Positions 16,897-31,012 of a DNA stretch of 64,000 nucleotides are shown here, piece by piece; positions within the stretch are counted from its first letter, which is position 1; every line of letters begins with the position of its first letter. This DNA comes from Methanolobus sp. WCC4. Its GTDB lineage: Archaea; Halobacteriota; Methanosarcinia; Methanosarcinales; Methanosarcinaceae. The stretch is from positions 2,400,480 to 2,464,479 of the forward strand of contig NZ_CP150629.1 in the NCBI RefSeq assembly GCF_038022665.1, given 5' to 3'. The notes below the pieces were generated by a model that searched no databases, was not told where the DNA came from, and saw only the letters and a list, made by a program, of their open reading frames with translations. The position numbers were made by a program, and so were the translations under genes.

Positions 16897-18840
16897 ATGG
16901 ATAAGAAAAAAACATCAAAAGAAGAACTCGAAAGAGAGAACCTTTTGCTAAAAGCACGTATCAAGGAACTTGAAGAGTCTTATAGCCTTTTCAAAGAGAG
17001 AAGAGAAGAAGAGATACATAAAGATAAGACCCTTTTAGACGGATTATTGATGTCCCTGCCTGACCTGATCAATTTTAAGGACAAAGAAGGGACTTTCATT
17101 GCATGCAATCGTGTATATGCCGATTCTTTCAACCTGTCAACTGAAGAAATAATTGGAAGGAATGATTATAATCTGCACGAAAAAGAATATGCAGATCTCT
17201 TCCGTTCAGTGGACAGAATGGTAATGGATCAGGGAATACCTCACAGGAACGAGGAATGGTCCACACTAGCCAATGGGAAAAAAGTCTACCTTGATACTTA
17301 CAAAGCACCCCTTTATACAAGGGATGGAGAATGCATAGGCATACTGGGAGTAAGTCGTGATATCACGTTACAGAAGAAAAAAGAAAAAGAACTGATCAGA
17401 GCACATGAACAACTGATCTCTGTCATGGAAGCTTTTGATGAACCCGCCTATGTTGCCGACCCTGTTACCTATGAACTGCTCTTTGTGAACAATACGATCA
17501 AAAAAGAGTTGGGAGACGATGTTGTAGGGCAAAAATGCTATAAGGCCCTCCAGAATTTCGATTCTCCATGTCCGTTCTGTACGAATCACCTGATTTTCGG
17601 GGACAATGTTGGAAAAACACACATATGGGAAACCCGGAATGCTAAGAATAAACGCTGGTACCGGTGTATAGATAAAGCTATTGAGTGGCCAGACGGGCGT
17701 ATGGTCAGGTTTGAACTGGCTGTGGACATTCATAAAGAGAAGATGTCACAGAAATCTTTGCGTGAAAGCGAAGAGAAGTACAAGACATATGTAAATGTGT
17801 CACCACACCCTATTTTTGTAATCGATTTCCATGGGAACTATGTAGATGTGAATCCGGCAGCTTGCAAAGTGACAGGTTACTCCAGAAAAGAGATACTGAA
17901 AATGAACCTTTCTGACTTTCTGGAGCCGACCAACAAAAGATATTATCTGGAGTTATTTAAAAAGCTACAGTCTGAAGGCCACATATCAGGAGAGTTCCCT
18001 TTTATCAAAAAGAACGGAGGCCTGTTCTATCTGGAGGTTCAGGTTGTAAGTATCCCTGAAAACAGGTTCCTTGCTTTGTGTACAGATAGTACTGAAAAGA
18101 GAAAGGCCGAGGAAAGGGTACTTCAGGCGAAGATAGATGCTGAGAATGCAAATCGTACAAAGAGCGAGTTCCTCGCCAATATGAGCCATGAACTGCGAAC
18201 ACCATTGAACTCCATAATCGGATTCTCAGATATGCTACTTACAGGAATTGCAGGAGATATCAATGACAAACAAACACGTTATCTTATAAATGTCTCCCAA
18301 AGCGGAAGACACCTGCTGGATATCATCAATGAGATACTGGATATTTCCAAAATAGAATCCGGCAAGATGAAACTATACAAAGATAGAGTTGCCCTTATTG
18401 AAGTGTATGAAGAGATACGTTCCAGTTTACAACATCTTGCAGATAATAAGGGTATAAAGATAATAATATCTCCTGAACTTGATGGAAAATGTGTGATCGC
18501 AGACAGGGCAAAATTGAAACAGATACTTTACAACCTTGTTGGCAATGCTATCAAATTCACAGAAGATGGCGGACTTGTTACTATTGATACGAGGTCGAGT
18601 GGAGAATTCATTGAGATATCAGTCATAGATACTGGTATAGGTATTCATCCTGAAGAAGTGAATATGCTGTTCAGACCTTTTGTACAACTGGATTCTTCTG
18701 AAGCCAGGAGATATGAAGGTACAGGTCTTAGGCTTGCCCTTTCAAAGGAACTCATTGAGCTTCATGGTGGAAGGGTATGGGCTGAGAGTGAACCGGGAAA
18801 GGGAAGTGCCTTCACCTTTACAATTCCAGCTTGTGAGTAA
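16897..18840 (+). CDS. Cytoplasmic multi-PAS sensor histidine kinase
   Basis: 647 residues without membrane segments. Order: an N-terminal charged coiled coil (1-45), PAS about 48-165, a second PAS about 175-290 with cysteines in GQKCYK and PCPFC, a third PAS about 300-410, HisKA with the phospho-acceptor His in ANMSHELRTPLNS, and HATPase_c. The N-box is ILYNLVGNAIKF and the G1 box DTGIGI. The G2 box reads GTGLRLAL, where an Arg replaces the usual Gly. No receiver domain is attached, so phosphotransfer to a separate receiver is expected. The gene at 15946 lies 36 nt upstream. Confidence 0.9.
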   Translation: MDKKKTSKEELERENLLLKARIKELEESYSLFKERREEEIHKDKTLLDGLLMSLPDLINFKDKEGTFIACNRVYADSFNLSTEEIIGRNDYNLHEKEYADLFRSVDRMVMDQGIPHRNEEWSTLANGKKVYLDTYKAPLYTRDGECIGILGVSRDITLQKKKEKELIRAHEQLISVMEAFDEPAYVADPVTYELLFVNNTIKKELGDDVVGQKCYKALQNFDSPCPFCTNHLIFGDNVGKTHIWETRNAKNKRWYRCIDKAIEWPDGRMVRFELAVDIHKEKMSQKSLRESEEKYKTYVNVSPHPIFVIDFHGNYVDVNPAACKVTGYSRKEILKMNLSDFLEPTNKRYYLELFKKLQSEGHISGEFPFIKKNGGLFYLEVQVVSIPENRFLALCTDSTEKRKAEERVLQAKIDAENANRTKSEFLANMSHELRTPLNSIIGFSDMLLTGIAGDINDKQTRYLINVSQSGRHLLDIINEILDISKIESGKMKLYKDRVALIEVYEEIRSSLQHLADNKGIKIIISPELDGKCVIADRAKLKQILYNLVGNAIKFTEDGGLVTIDTRSSGEFIEISVIDTGIGIHPEEVNMLFRPFVQLDSSEARRYEGTGLRLALSKELIELHGGRVWAESEPGKGSAFTFTIPACE

Positions 18841-19098
18841 GTAAAATTATTATGTAAAATAAGTACTACCGGATCAATGAACCATATGGGAGTGCTATGA
18901 ATACTCTATACATCTTTACGCATCCTGAACAGAAGTCATTAAATTAGGCAATGAAAGGGATTGCCAGCAGAATCCTTATGGAACTGAGAATAAGAAATGA
19001 ACCTTTTTTCTTGCTTTTTTAACTTCAACCGGATCCGTAGTCAAAGTAAGCTATTTATCAGACAGGAACATTATGCAACTGGGGGTTAAGAGGAGTTT

Positions 19099-19590
19099 AT
19101 GAAAGCGAATAACAACACTTTGTTAGGTATCCTTGTATTACTAACTATTGTTATTGTCACAGTAGCGACGTTTTCCCTTGGATGCGCTGAAGAACCACCG
19201 GCCATTACAAACAACACAACAGATATCGATGAGACACCCGATACAGTTGATGATGGATATATATATGGTAATGCAGTTGTCGAGGGAACCGAGGTACTTA
19301 TCCTGGAATCCTTCCCTGTACAGGTGCATGTGGAAGTTACAGGATATCTTCCGGACGGATGCACAGAGATAGATGAAGAGAACGTTGAATTCAATGAAGA
19401 AGATAACACATTCCAGGTAAGCATAACCACAAAGAGACCTGCAGATGCAATGTGTACACAAGCCATCGTTCCTTTTGAAAGGACTGTTGCACTTGATGTA
19501 TATGGCCTCGAGAAAGGTGTGTACATCGTGAATGTGAATGATGTCACTGATCAGTTCGAACTACAGACCGATAATATCATTCCTGAATGA
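19099..19590 (+). CDS. Small secreted lipoprotein
   Basis: 163 residues with a hydrophobic N-terminal segment and lipobox FSLGC (Cys29), so probably anchored outside the membrane. An acidic Asp/Thr linker follows, then a beta-rich domain (VEVTGYLPDGCTEIDEENV) with two further cysteines. The pattern resembles inhibitor- or intralin-like folds but I do not name it. AGGAG lies 4 nt before ATG 19099. It converges on the hybrid kinase gene. Confidence 0.6.
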   Translation: MKANNNTLLGILVLLTIVIVTVATFSLGCAEEPPAITNNTTDIDETPDTVDDGYIYGNAVVEGTEVLILESFPVQVHVEVTGYLPDGCTEIDEENVEFNEEDNTFQVSITTKRPADAMCTQAIVPFERTVALDVYGLEKGVYIVNVNDVTDQFELQTDNIIPE

Positions 19591-19634
19591 TATTATCTGG
19601 ATATTTTACAGTGCTATTTTAAGGCAGAATACCC

Positions 19635-23197
<3,563 letters not shown>

Positions 23198-23198
<1 letters not shown>

Positions 23199-26100
23199 TA
23201 CTCTTCCTCTGCGGAAACAACTGAACTACCATGTTCAGCATCATGATCCAGTGTTTCAAGTATTTCCAGGAGGGAATCTTTTTCAAGTGAACCTTTCTGA
23301 ATTATACTGTACGTATTCCTCTTTAACAATCGCATTTCCTCTGTATCAAGGTCCCTGGCAGTGCATACGATAAGAGGAATAGCAACAGTCCTTGGATTGG
23401 ACTTTAAAGTGGATATAACGTCAAAACCATTCATATCTGACATCATCATGTCCACTATCAATACATCAGGAATATCGTTGGACGCTTTATCTATACCTTC
23501 TTTTCCACCATTGGCAGTGATCACATCATATCCATAGGAACGGATCATCTCGGAAAGCATCTCGAGCACCAGTGGATCATCATCGATAACAAGCACCTTT
23601 AACGATGAGTTTTCAGATAGGGCCTTCAGCTTTGAAAGGGCACTAAGAAGATGAACCGCATCGATTGGTTTTGTCAGATGATCCTCAATACCAACTATCA
23701 CACCTACGTCCTGTTCACCAAGTGAAGAAAGGATAAGGACAGGAATAGAAGCTGTTGATCTATCGTTCTTAAGGTTCTCCAGGACCTCTGTACCATTCAT
23801 TTCAGGGAGATTGAGATCAAGTGTTATTGCAAATGGATGTAGCTTTTTCGCAGCATCGAGAGCTACAGCACCATCTTCAACAAGTGCTACACGATAGCCT
23901 GCTCCTGTAAGCATAGTACTTATCAATTCCCTTGAAGTTGCATCATCCTCCACAACAAGAACAAGAGGTTCTTTGCCTGTTGAATCTTCAGGATATACTA
24001 TAGCAAGGTCATCTTCAGAGAAGAGTGAATCATGGGAATAGGATGAAACGATCTCATTAGATCTGACCTGAATCTGTTCCTTATTATCAATATTCAATGG
24101 GATCGTGAACATGAAGTTAGAACCTTCCCCAGGTTCACTTTCTACCCATATATTACCACCATGGAGTTCGATGAGGTTCTTCACAAGGGCAAGCCCCAGA
24201 CCTGTTCCGTCATACTTACGATTACTTGACGAATCAAGTTGTACGAATGGCTTGAAAAGTTCCTGCTGGTCTTCTTTGGATATGCCTATTCCGGTATCTT
24301 TTACACTGACATTGAGCATATCGTCATTGACCGATACGATGACATGTATATTTCCATTCTCAGGTGTGAATTTCGTAGAATTACCAATTATGTTGTAGAG
24401 GACCTGTTTCAACTTGCTCCTGTCAGCTTTAAGATAAATGTTCTTTGATCTCATATCAACATCAAGAAGCAGATCTTTCTTTGTCGCTATTGGCCTCATC
24501 ATTAACTGGATATCTGACATGAGATCTGCAAAGTCGAATACCTCATAGAAAAGCTCCATCTTTCCTGCTTCTATCTTTGAGATATCAAGAATATCATTGA
24601 TCAGGTTCAAAAGGTGTTTTCCACTGGAAGCTATATTTGACATGAAACGATGCTGTCTCTCGTTAAGATCACCAAAACCACCCTCAAGTAGAATGTCAGA
24701 GAACCCTATAACTGAATTGAGAGGTGTTCGCAGTTCATGGCTCATGTTTGCAAGGAACTCGCTCTTTGTGCGGTTCGCTGCCTCAGCATGCACCTTTGCA
24801 GCCAATAATGCTTCCTCAGTTTCCTTGATCATTGTGATATCAACAAAACTTTCGATCAGCAGTTCACGGCCTCCCATATTTACAGTTTCCACTGATTTAA
24901 GGACAGGCACCATCGTGCCATCTGAGCGTATCATTGAACGTTCGGACCTATCAACATTCATACCAAGATCACTTATCGGGCACATACCTTTTTCTGACGG
25001 GCAGACAAAATTATGACATTCTTTACCGATGACATCTTCCTTATTGAAACCAACTATTCCCAGAGCAGTTGGGTTGATATCAACGATCTCATGATTATTT
25101 GCATCAATTACGATGACACCACAGTTAATATTGTCAAGGATGAGACTCATCCTTTCATTGCTTTCCTGCTCCAGTCTCTCGATCTCTTTCCTCTCAGTGA
25201 TATCACGAATGATGAACTGGATCAACCTTTCATCAGCGTCAATAACAGTTGCAGTGACCTCAGCATCCATAGAGAGGGCATCCGGACGAGTGATCATCAT
25301 CTCCTTTCGACTAAAAGAGTTCTCTATTGCATCCTCTTCCAGCTGATGCATCAATGAGAAATTATTCTTCTCCACAATATCAAACAAAGGTTTTCCAACC
25401 ATTTCCTGACATAATCCAAATACCGAAATGAATGCCTTAGTATTATAATCCTGTATTATCCCATCCTTTACAATGAATATCGCATCATTCGAATGTTCAA
25501 AAAGTAACCTGTACCTATGCTCCTTTTCCCTTATAAGAGCCTGAGATATCTCCCTTTTAGTCACATCCTCAAAGTTGAACATACGGCCGATCACCGTTTC
25601 ATTCTTGAACAGGGGAGTAGCTACAACTTCGTAATAGGTGCCATCCTTGAACTGTATTGTCGAGATGGTGATCTCTGTGGTCATATGGTTCTTTTTTACA
25701 TTTGATACCATGTCTTCAGCATTGACCATCCGCTCCTTCAAATGATAAAGTAGCTTCATTGCGTCTCTTTCTTCAATTATATCTCCGGGAATCTCCCATG
25801 TAGTGACAAATTTTGACTTGATATGGGATATCTTAAAGTCCTCATCAATTACGATAAGACCCCCGGACATGGACTCAATAATTGAGAACAGAAGACTGTC
25901 CCTTTCATCAAGCCTGTCCATTAGATGATTGACGCTTGAACCGAGGGATGCGATCTCATCATTGCCCGGAACAAGTATTTCATTAGAACTTGAAAGGTCA
26001 CCTTTTATAGAATCTACATTCCTTGTAAGGAAAGATAGCCTTGAAAGAATGGACCTCTCAAGGAATACGGTACCTACAGCACCATATAGGAAACCGGCAA

Positions 26101-26941
26101 AGATAATTGTATAGAGTAAATAGGAAAATGTACTCTTTGCTTTTTGGTATATATCACGTTGAGATGAGACTTCCAGCATGATAGCTGGTTCTCCATATAG
26201 GTCATTGACAATTCTGTAACCGATTATAGTGTTCTCACTGACAGTTTCGATATACATCGATTCCTGTCCCCTCTGGATCAACTCTGCCAGAGATCCAGTC
26301 TCAGGGTCTAAAGAAGGATCTTGAAGTATATGATATTGAAGTGGAATGTCATGAAGCTGACTGAAAAAGACATCAGAACCCTGGTCAAGATAGCAACCAA
26401 CTACAATTGTACTGACCATAGTGCCATTAAGTGACAGATCGATCGGACGTGAGGAAAAAATAGCAGGACCATCGGAGAGTACAACCATACCTGAGGGGGA
26501 ATATTCGTTTTCAGAGGAAGGTACCAGAGGTCCATTTTCAGAAAGGATACCTGTTACATCCTGTGGAAAAGGAACTTCTCCATCTGTTGATGCATCATAT
26601 GATCTTTCATAGATGATATTTCCCGAATCATCCAGAAGAATAAGGAAATTCTGATCAAATTCTCTGAGCTCACGGTCTGCAAGGTCAGATACCACTGCAC
26701 CTTTATCGTTGATGAGAGTACCGGAACCAAAAACCTCTGCGAAATGCTGGACCGCCACATCAGTATGCACAATGGAATTACTATAATGATCCAGCACCAG
26801 GTCCATCTCATCTGCGATATCTTTATGTTCAAGCTCCTCAAAACTCTTGAATATTATAGAGCCTGCACTGAGATATAAGGTGAATACCAGAAAGAACAGA
26901 GTTAAACTGAATACTAGTAGCGTTTTTGTGCGGAGTTTCAT
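23198..26941 (-). CDS. Hybrid histidine kinase with CHASE4-like sensor, HAMP, PAS and two receivers
   Basis: 1,247 residues. Order: membrane segment 8-28, an extracytoplasmic CHASE4-like domain to about 270 (FLILLDDSGNIIYER), a second membrane segment near 275-295, HAMP, three PAS domains (the third with cysteines in GKECHNFVCPSEKGMCP), HisKA (ANMSHELRTPLNS), HATPase_c (LYNIIGNSTKF, DTGIGIS, GTGLGL), and two receivers with Asp in TLDLNLP and IVDMMMS. It lies 47 nt after the single-receiver gene and overlaps the next hybrid kinase by one base. With them it forms a phosphorelay-type operon. Confidence 0.9.
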
Positions 26942-26988
26942 AAACTACCCAAACCCATATAGAGGATGTAACCTCTCATTTATTTACT

Positions 26989-27360
26989 TCAGTTCGATTG
27001 TCCAAGATGATATTGCACCTTTTCCTTGAAACTGTGGATGTCAATAGGTTTGGATATATAGTCTATACATCCAGCTGCTATGAAACGTTCATCGTCCCCA
27101 CGCATTGAATGTGCGGTCAGGGCTATTACAGGAACATCCTTTGTGCTCTCATTTTCCTTTAAGCGGGACAGAACCTCAAGACCATCCATCTTTGGAAGCT
27201 GAATATCCAGAAGGATCAGATTAAAATCACTCTCTTTTACCTTTTCAAGAGCAATAAAGCCGTCTTCTGCAGGAGTTACATTATAACCATAGGATTCCAG
27301 AAGGTCTACAGTAAGTTCCATGTTCACCGGATTATCTTCTATTACAAGTATTCTATGCAT
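26989..27360 (-). CDS. Single-domain response regulator (DivK-like receiver)
   Basis: 123 residues comprising only a receiver domain: acidic pocket in VIEDNPVN, phospho-acceptor Asp in LLDIQLPKMDG, Thr in ALTAHS, and the Lys in SKPID. No output domain is present, so it would act by protein contact or as a phosphorelay shuttle. GAGGG lies before ATG 27360. It is the first gene of a three-gene set, 47 nt upstream of the CHASE4 hybrid kinase. Confidence 0.9.
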   Translation of the reverse strand: MHRILVIEDNPVNMELTVDLLESYGYNVTPAEDGFIALEKVKESDFNLILLDIQLPKMDGLEVLSRLKENESTKDVPVIALTAHSMRGDDERFIAAGCIDYISKPIDIHSFKEKVQYHLGQSN

Positions 27361-27703
27361 TTTTTCCCTCAGTTTATAGATTCACTTTTCCATATGCCAG
27401 CAGCCATATCATTTTGTAGGCCATACAAATGAGAACTGACATGCCTGTATCAGTGAATGGATGATAAATATAATAACTTGATGATAATATTACTTAGTTA
27501 TTTACCCTATAAAAGTATATCGCATTTTAGCATTACCTGCTATTATTATAGAAGATGTTACTCAAAAAAACAACAAACGCCAAATGTTGAAAAAATAAGC
27601 AAATTGTGAATTTATCCTGTGAGATACTGCATACCTACGCTCCGAATCAAACATGATCTGGTGATACATATAAAGTATAAAACACATTAAAAAGTGATCC
27701 AAT
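27361..27703. promoter_or_regulatory. Divergent promoter interval
   Basis: 343 nt between the receiver gene (minus) and the CinA-like fusion gene (plus). AATCTATAAACTG near 27372-27384 (read on the minus strand) is a TATA candidate for the receiver operon; CATATAAAGTATAAAAC at about 27667-27683 is one for the plus gene. The remainder is AT-rich, and I see no gene or clear operator in it. Confidence 0.45.
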
Positions 27704-28900
27704 TTGAAAAAAAATAACTCTAATGTAGATATGAGGAATGCCATCCAGATGATACATGGGTCACCCCATCACATCGTACTGATAATTACCGGCGGGGGAA
27801 CCGAAGCCATAGGGGAACTATTGAGGCATGGAAAGGGTTCAACAACCCTTCTTGAGGCAAACGTTCCATACAGCAGGGAAGCACTGATAGACCTCATTGG
27901 AAAAGAGCCCTCAAGTTATGCTTCCCCGAAGACTGCAAAGGATATGGCAATGTCAGCTTACAGGAGAGCACTTTTTCTGAACAGGGATACAGAGAGGGAC
28001 AAAAAGGAACTTATAGGGATCGGGGTTACCTGTAAACTCACAAAAGGTGAAGATGAACGTAAAGGAAGGAAGCATGAAGTGCATCTTGCTTACCAGTCAT
28101 ATAACAGAACAGGCGTATCAAGCTTTTTCCTGAAAGAAAGTGCTACAAGGGAAGAACAGGAAAAGATTGCTGCCACCCTTATCATCGATAAGATCGCAGA
28201 TATATGCGCTCTTAATAAAAGAACAGAAATGCTGCCGGAAGATGTAATGGCAGAAGAGACTGTTGAGAAGGAAACAGAAGTATCAGATCCCGTTGCAGAA
28301 CTATTGTTGAGAACTCTGGAAGATATCAATTCAAAAGGACATGTGAAGCCTTTGAAGGTTGATATGGAAATCAGCAGCAATGAACCGAAGATAATATTGT
28401 CAGGTTCCTTCAATCCATGCCACAAGAACCATATTGAAATGGCAGGAATAGCTTCTGGAATATATAATGCTCCGGTAGATATGGAAATTTCGCTTGCGAA
28501 TGTGGACAAACCACCCATAGACCTGATATCCCTTGAAGAAAGGATCGATTCAATAATGAAGTGGCATGACAGGAGATACATGGGGAATATATATCTGACA
28601 AATTCACCCCTGTTCGCCGACAAAGCCGTACTCTTTCCTAACTGTATTTTTATTATAGGCACTGACACATTGAACAGATTGTTCAATAAGAGATACTACA
28701 GAAAGGGAGAGGATACAAAGAGCCTGGTGGAACACTTCAAAAGATACAATGTCAGATTTGTTGTCTTCATACGAAAAGGAGTGGAGATCTCAAAAGATAT
28801 TGAGATACCGGACATCTGTGATATTGTCCCACTTGAAGCATACATGGATGATGGCACCTCATCCACAAAGATACGAGAAAGGAACATGGATCAGGAATGA
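27704..28900 (+). CDS. CinA-like (NMN deamidase-type) and nicotinate-nucleotide/NMN adenylyltransferase-type fusion
   Basis: 398 residues in two parts. The N-terminal half (1-165) resembles the CinA C-terminal/PncC fold (GSPHHIVLIITGGGTE, GIGVTCKLTKG). The C-terminal part (235-398) is a cytidylyltransferase-like nucleotidyltransferase: the H-x-x-H motif is GSFNPCHKNH, with Asn in place of the usual Gly, and the late motif is SSTKIRER. PncC deamidates NMN and NMNAT/NadD adenylates the product, so an NAD-salvage role is a reasonable inference. TTG 27704 has GTGATCC 4 nt upstream; ATG 27731 is the alternative. Its end overlaps the convergent gene by 10 nt. Confidence 0.7.
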   Translation: MKKNNSNVDMRNAIQMIHGSPHHIVLIITGGGTEAIGELLRHGKGSTTLLEANVPYSREALIDLIGKEPSSYASPKTAKDMAMSAYRRALFLNRDTERDKKELIGIGVTCKLTKGEDERKGRKHEVHLAYQSYNRTGVSSFFLKESATREEQEKIAATLIIDKIADICALNKRTEMLPEDVMAEETVEKETEVSDPVAELLLRTLEDINSKGHVKPLKVDMEISSNEPKIILSGSFNPCHKNHIEMAGIASGIYNAPVDMEISLANVDKPPIDLISLEERIDSIMKWHDRRYMGNIYLTNSPLFADKAVLFPNCIFIIGTDTLNRLFNKRYYRKGEDTKSLVEHFKRYNVRFVVFIRKGVEISKDIEIPDICDIVPLEAYMDDGTSSTKIRERNMDQE

Positions 28901-29316
28901 TCATCTGACCCTCTTATCTTACATGCATTGTATATAGGAGGATAACTGCGAAGCTCACTGTTCTCCAGAATATCGGAGTTGACAGCACAGACCATTCTAT
29001 AGACTATCGATTGCGCCTTCAGGACACATTTTTCATCCATTTCTTCCCACCTGTCGGATGAAATATTGTCAAGCACCTCTTTCAGGAAAGAAAGATCATC
29101 CTGACAACCGGGGAGATCAACGTTTACACAGCAGTTTTCCTCTCTTGCCAGTTTCCTGATGCTACCGAACATCTTTTCTAAACAGGAACTTGTAAGTTCA
29201 TGAGAGAAATTATGTTCTGACGGGACAACACCCTTCTTATGATAGTGTACCTCTGCCAGAAATAAGAATCTTTCACACTCGTAGAACCAATCCCTAAGGT
29301 CATATAGCTGATTCAT
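28891..29316 (-). CDS. Hypothetical protein
   Basis: 141 residues, helix-rich, with six or more cysteines scattered (two adjacent in EENCCVNVD) but no paired metal motif. No family recognised. The 3' end overlaps the fusion gene by 10 nt in convergent orientation. Coding bias and the length of the open frame favour a real gene, but support is modest. Confidence 0.5.
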   Translation of the reverse strand: MNQLYDLRDWFYECERFLFLAEVHYHKKGVVPSEHNFSHELTSSCLEKMFGSIRKLAREENCCVNVDLPGCQDDLSFLKEVLDNISSDRWEEMDEKCVLKAQSIVYRMVCAVNSDILENSELRSYPPIYNACKIRGSDDHS

Positions 29317-29451
29317 ATAACTCCATATTTAAATATAATTGAACGTATAAAAGCCTGTTTCTCACCTGCTATGCATATGTCCATTAATAGTTATTTACCC
29401 ATCCATGAAATAATGCCACCACGATATATATGATGTATTATATATTACTCA

Positions 29452-29760
29452 TTAAAGGCTATTCTCATCGACAGGGAAATATGAAACCGAGAGTTTTTCA
29501 CCTTTATAGCTCAGCATACTCATCCTTTCCCCGACCATAAGATCAAAGAGCTTTTCTATACCCGGAGGATAGGGACCATTAGGATTCATCGGAACAAGTG
29601 GTTCCCCATCGACCATTTCCACATAGAACAGGTCGGAACCGAAATTGCGAATAAAACTGATATCATAGGCCAGGATAATATCGATAATATCCTTTCTTTT
29701 TACAGGCACCATGAAACGTTCAATGTCCTGGTCTGCAAGTTCTGTAAGCTCATTTTCCAT
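29452..29760 (-). CDS. Conserved hypothetical protein
   Basis: 102 acidic residues with no membrane segment. The core (MEMVDGEPLVPMNPNGPYPPGIEK abbreviated as VDGEPLVPMNPNGPYPPG) suggests a small soluble domain. I do not recognise the family. A perfect 16-bp palindrome lies about 85 nt upstream, downstream of a TATA-like TTATTATAAAAG on the minus strand, so it may be transcriptionally controlled. Confidence 0.5.
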   Translation of the reverse strand: MENELTELADQDIERFMVPVKRKDIIDIILAYDISFIRNFGSDLFYVEMVDGEPLVPMNPNGPYPPGIEKLFDLMVGERMSMLSYKGEKLSVSYFPVDENSL

Positions 29761-30062
29761 AAAGACTGATTGATGATATCACATAAAAATAGATGCATAT
29801 ACCCTTCAAATACCCGATAAAAGCGAAGCAAATTAGTTAATTGTTTCAAATTTGAAACTGTAAACAACAAACTTTTATAATAAACAGCAGCAACCAGCAT
29901 AATTATGAAATAAACATACATGGCATACGTTTTTTAAGAAAAGTCACAATAGTAAGAGCATAACAATGTGACATGAAGAATACTGCACGCATATATATGA
30001 TATTATCATAAAAAATAAGAATTGATCAAGATGAACTGGAAATATCCGACCTGAGATACAGA
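29761..30062. other. Gene-free interval
   Basis: 302 AT-rich nt between two minus-strand genes. Besides the palindrome at 29843-29858 and the TATA candidate beside it, it holds no gene that I can support. Confidence 0.5.
29843..29858. promoter_or_regulatory. Perfect 16-bp palindrome, candidate operator
   Basis: GTTTCAAATTTGAAAC is its own reverse complement. It lies upstream of the 102-residue gene (start 29760), and a TATA-like element read on the minus strand at about 29868-29880 is placed so that the palindrome would overlap the transcription start. That position suits a repressor site. The regulator is unknown. Confidence 0.5.
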
Positions 30063-30590
30063 TCAATTACTTTTTCTGTTACGAGCCTGATCAACAGACA
30101 TCTTCAGAACATCAGACTCCTGTGAGCCCAGCAGGAGATGCTTCCCATTGGTGAACTTAAGCATCAGGCCCCTGTTACCTTTTATGTTGTAAGCCTTCCC
30201 ATGAGAACCATATCTGATACCCCACCCACCATAATCACGAAGGGGTCTGTAAGTAACCGCATCATAGGCATATATATCTTCAAAAGGATAATGCCTGAAA
30301 GAAAGATGTATCGGGAAGAATTTCACATAGATGCCACTATTTCTGACAACCACTACAAAACGAATGGACAGAATGAACAACGGCAGAAGAATACCGAACG
30401 CGATGAGGATAATTACCATCCCCTGGTCAGATACAGGGTTAGTACCATAAGGACGGCCATAGACCAGTTGTTCAAGGGCACCATACCACGCCATTGCAGC
30501 AGGCAAAAGAACCACCAGCCACACCCAGGGTTGAGTGAATCTCTGGCTCTCCCTGAAAATGATAGGATCCACAGGATCATTATTAGTCAT
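30063..30590 (-). CDS. Membrane protein with PH-like cytoplasmic domain
   Basis: 175 residues: two membrane segments (about 18-37 and 57-80) then a beta-rich domain (VVRNSGIYVKFFPIHLSFR, GLMLKFTNGKHLLLGSQ) that looks like the bacterial PH-domain or DUF6141-type fold. The rest carries an aromatic linker (YRPLRDYGGWGIRYG). No enzymatic motif. A divergent promoter region separates it from cutA. Confidence 0.6.
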   Translation of the reverse strand: MTNNDPVDPIIFRESQRFTQPWVWLVVLLPAAMAWYGALEQLVYGRPYGTNPVSDQGMVIILIAFGILLPLFILSIRFVVVVRNSGIYVKFFPIHLSFRHYPFEDIYAYDAVTYRPLRDYGGWGIRYGSHGKAYNIKGNRGLMLKFTNGKHLLLGSQESDVLKMSVDQARNRKSN

Positions 30591-30648
30591 GAATAAAAAT
30601 AAGAGGTTTAAAATATATAATTATTTTTAGGACCCAGAGCTGATAATA

Positions 30649-30957
30649 ATGTTCTCTATAGTATACACAACAACAGGAAACAAAGAAGAAGCCAGAAGAA
30701 TAGCCTCCAGACTCGTAGAGCAAAAACTTGCGGCTTGCGTCAACATGCACCCGATCGATTCAATATATGAATGGGAAGGCAGGATCGAACAGGATACAGA
30801 AATAGCACTTTCAATTAAAACGACGAGCAGCAAAGTAGAAACTGTAACCGGGTGCATAAAGGAAATGCATAGTTATGACCTGCCGGCCATAATCTCATGG
30901 GAGATAAAAGGTGAAAAACAATACCTTGAATGGATAGCAGGATCTACCAGGCCATAA
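30649..30957 (+). CDS. cutA: Divalent cation tolerance protein CutA
   Basis: 102 residues, the normal CutA length. The family pattern is clear: YTTTGNKEEARRIA, LVEQKLAACVNM, SIYEWEGRIE and YDLPAIISWEI. CutA is a trimeric cytoplasmic protein linked to copper and divalent-metal tolerance, though its exact role is not settled. Divergent from the PH-like membrane protein. ATG 30649 follows an AT-rich leader with a TATA-like run and no strong ribosome site. Confidence 0.93.
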   Translation: MFSIVYTTTGNKEEARRIASRLVEQKLAACVNMHPIDSIYEWEGRIEQDTEIALSIKTTSSKVETVTGCIKEMHSYDLPAIISWEIKGEKQYLEWIAGSTRP

Positions 30958-31012
30958 AGAAAGAAAAACACAAAAGAAAAAGAGATGATGCAGGAAGATA
31001 CCTGCAGTCACT

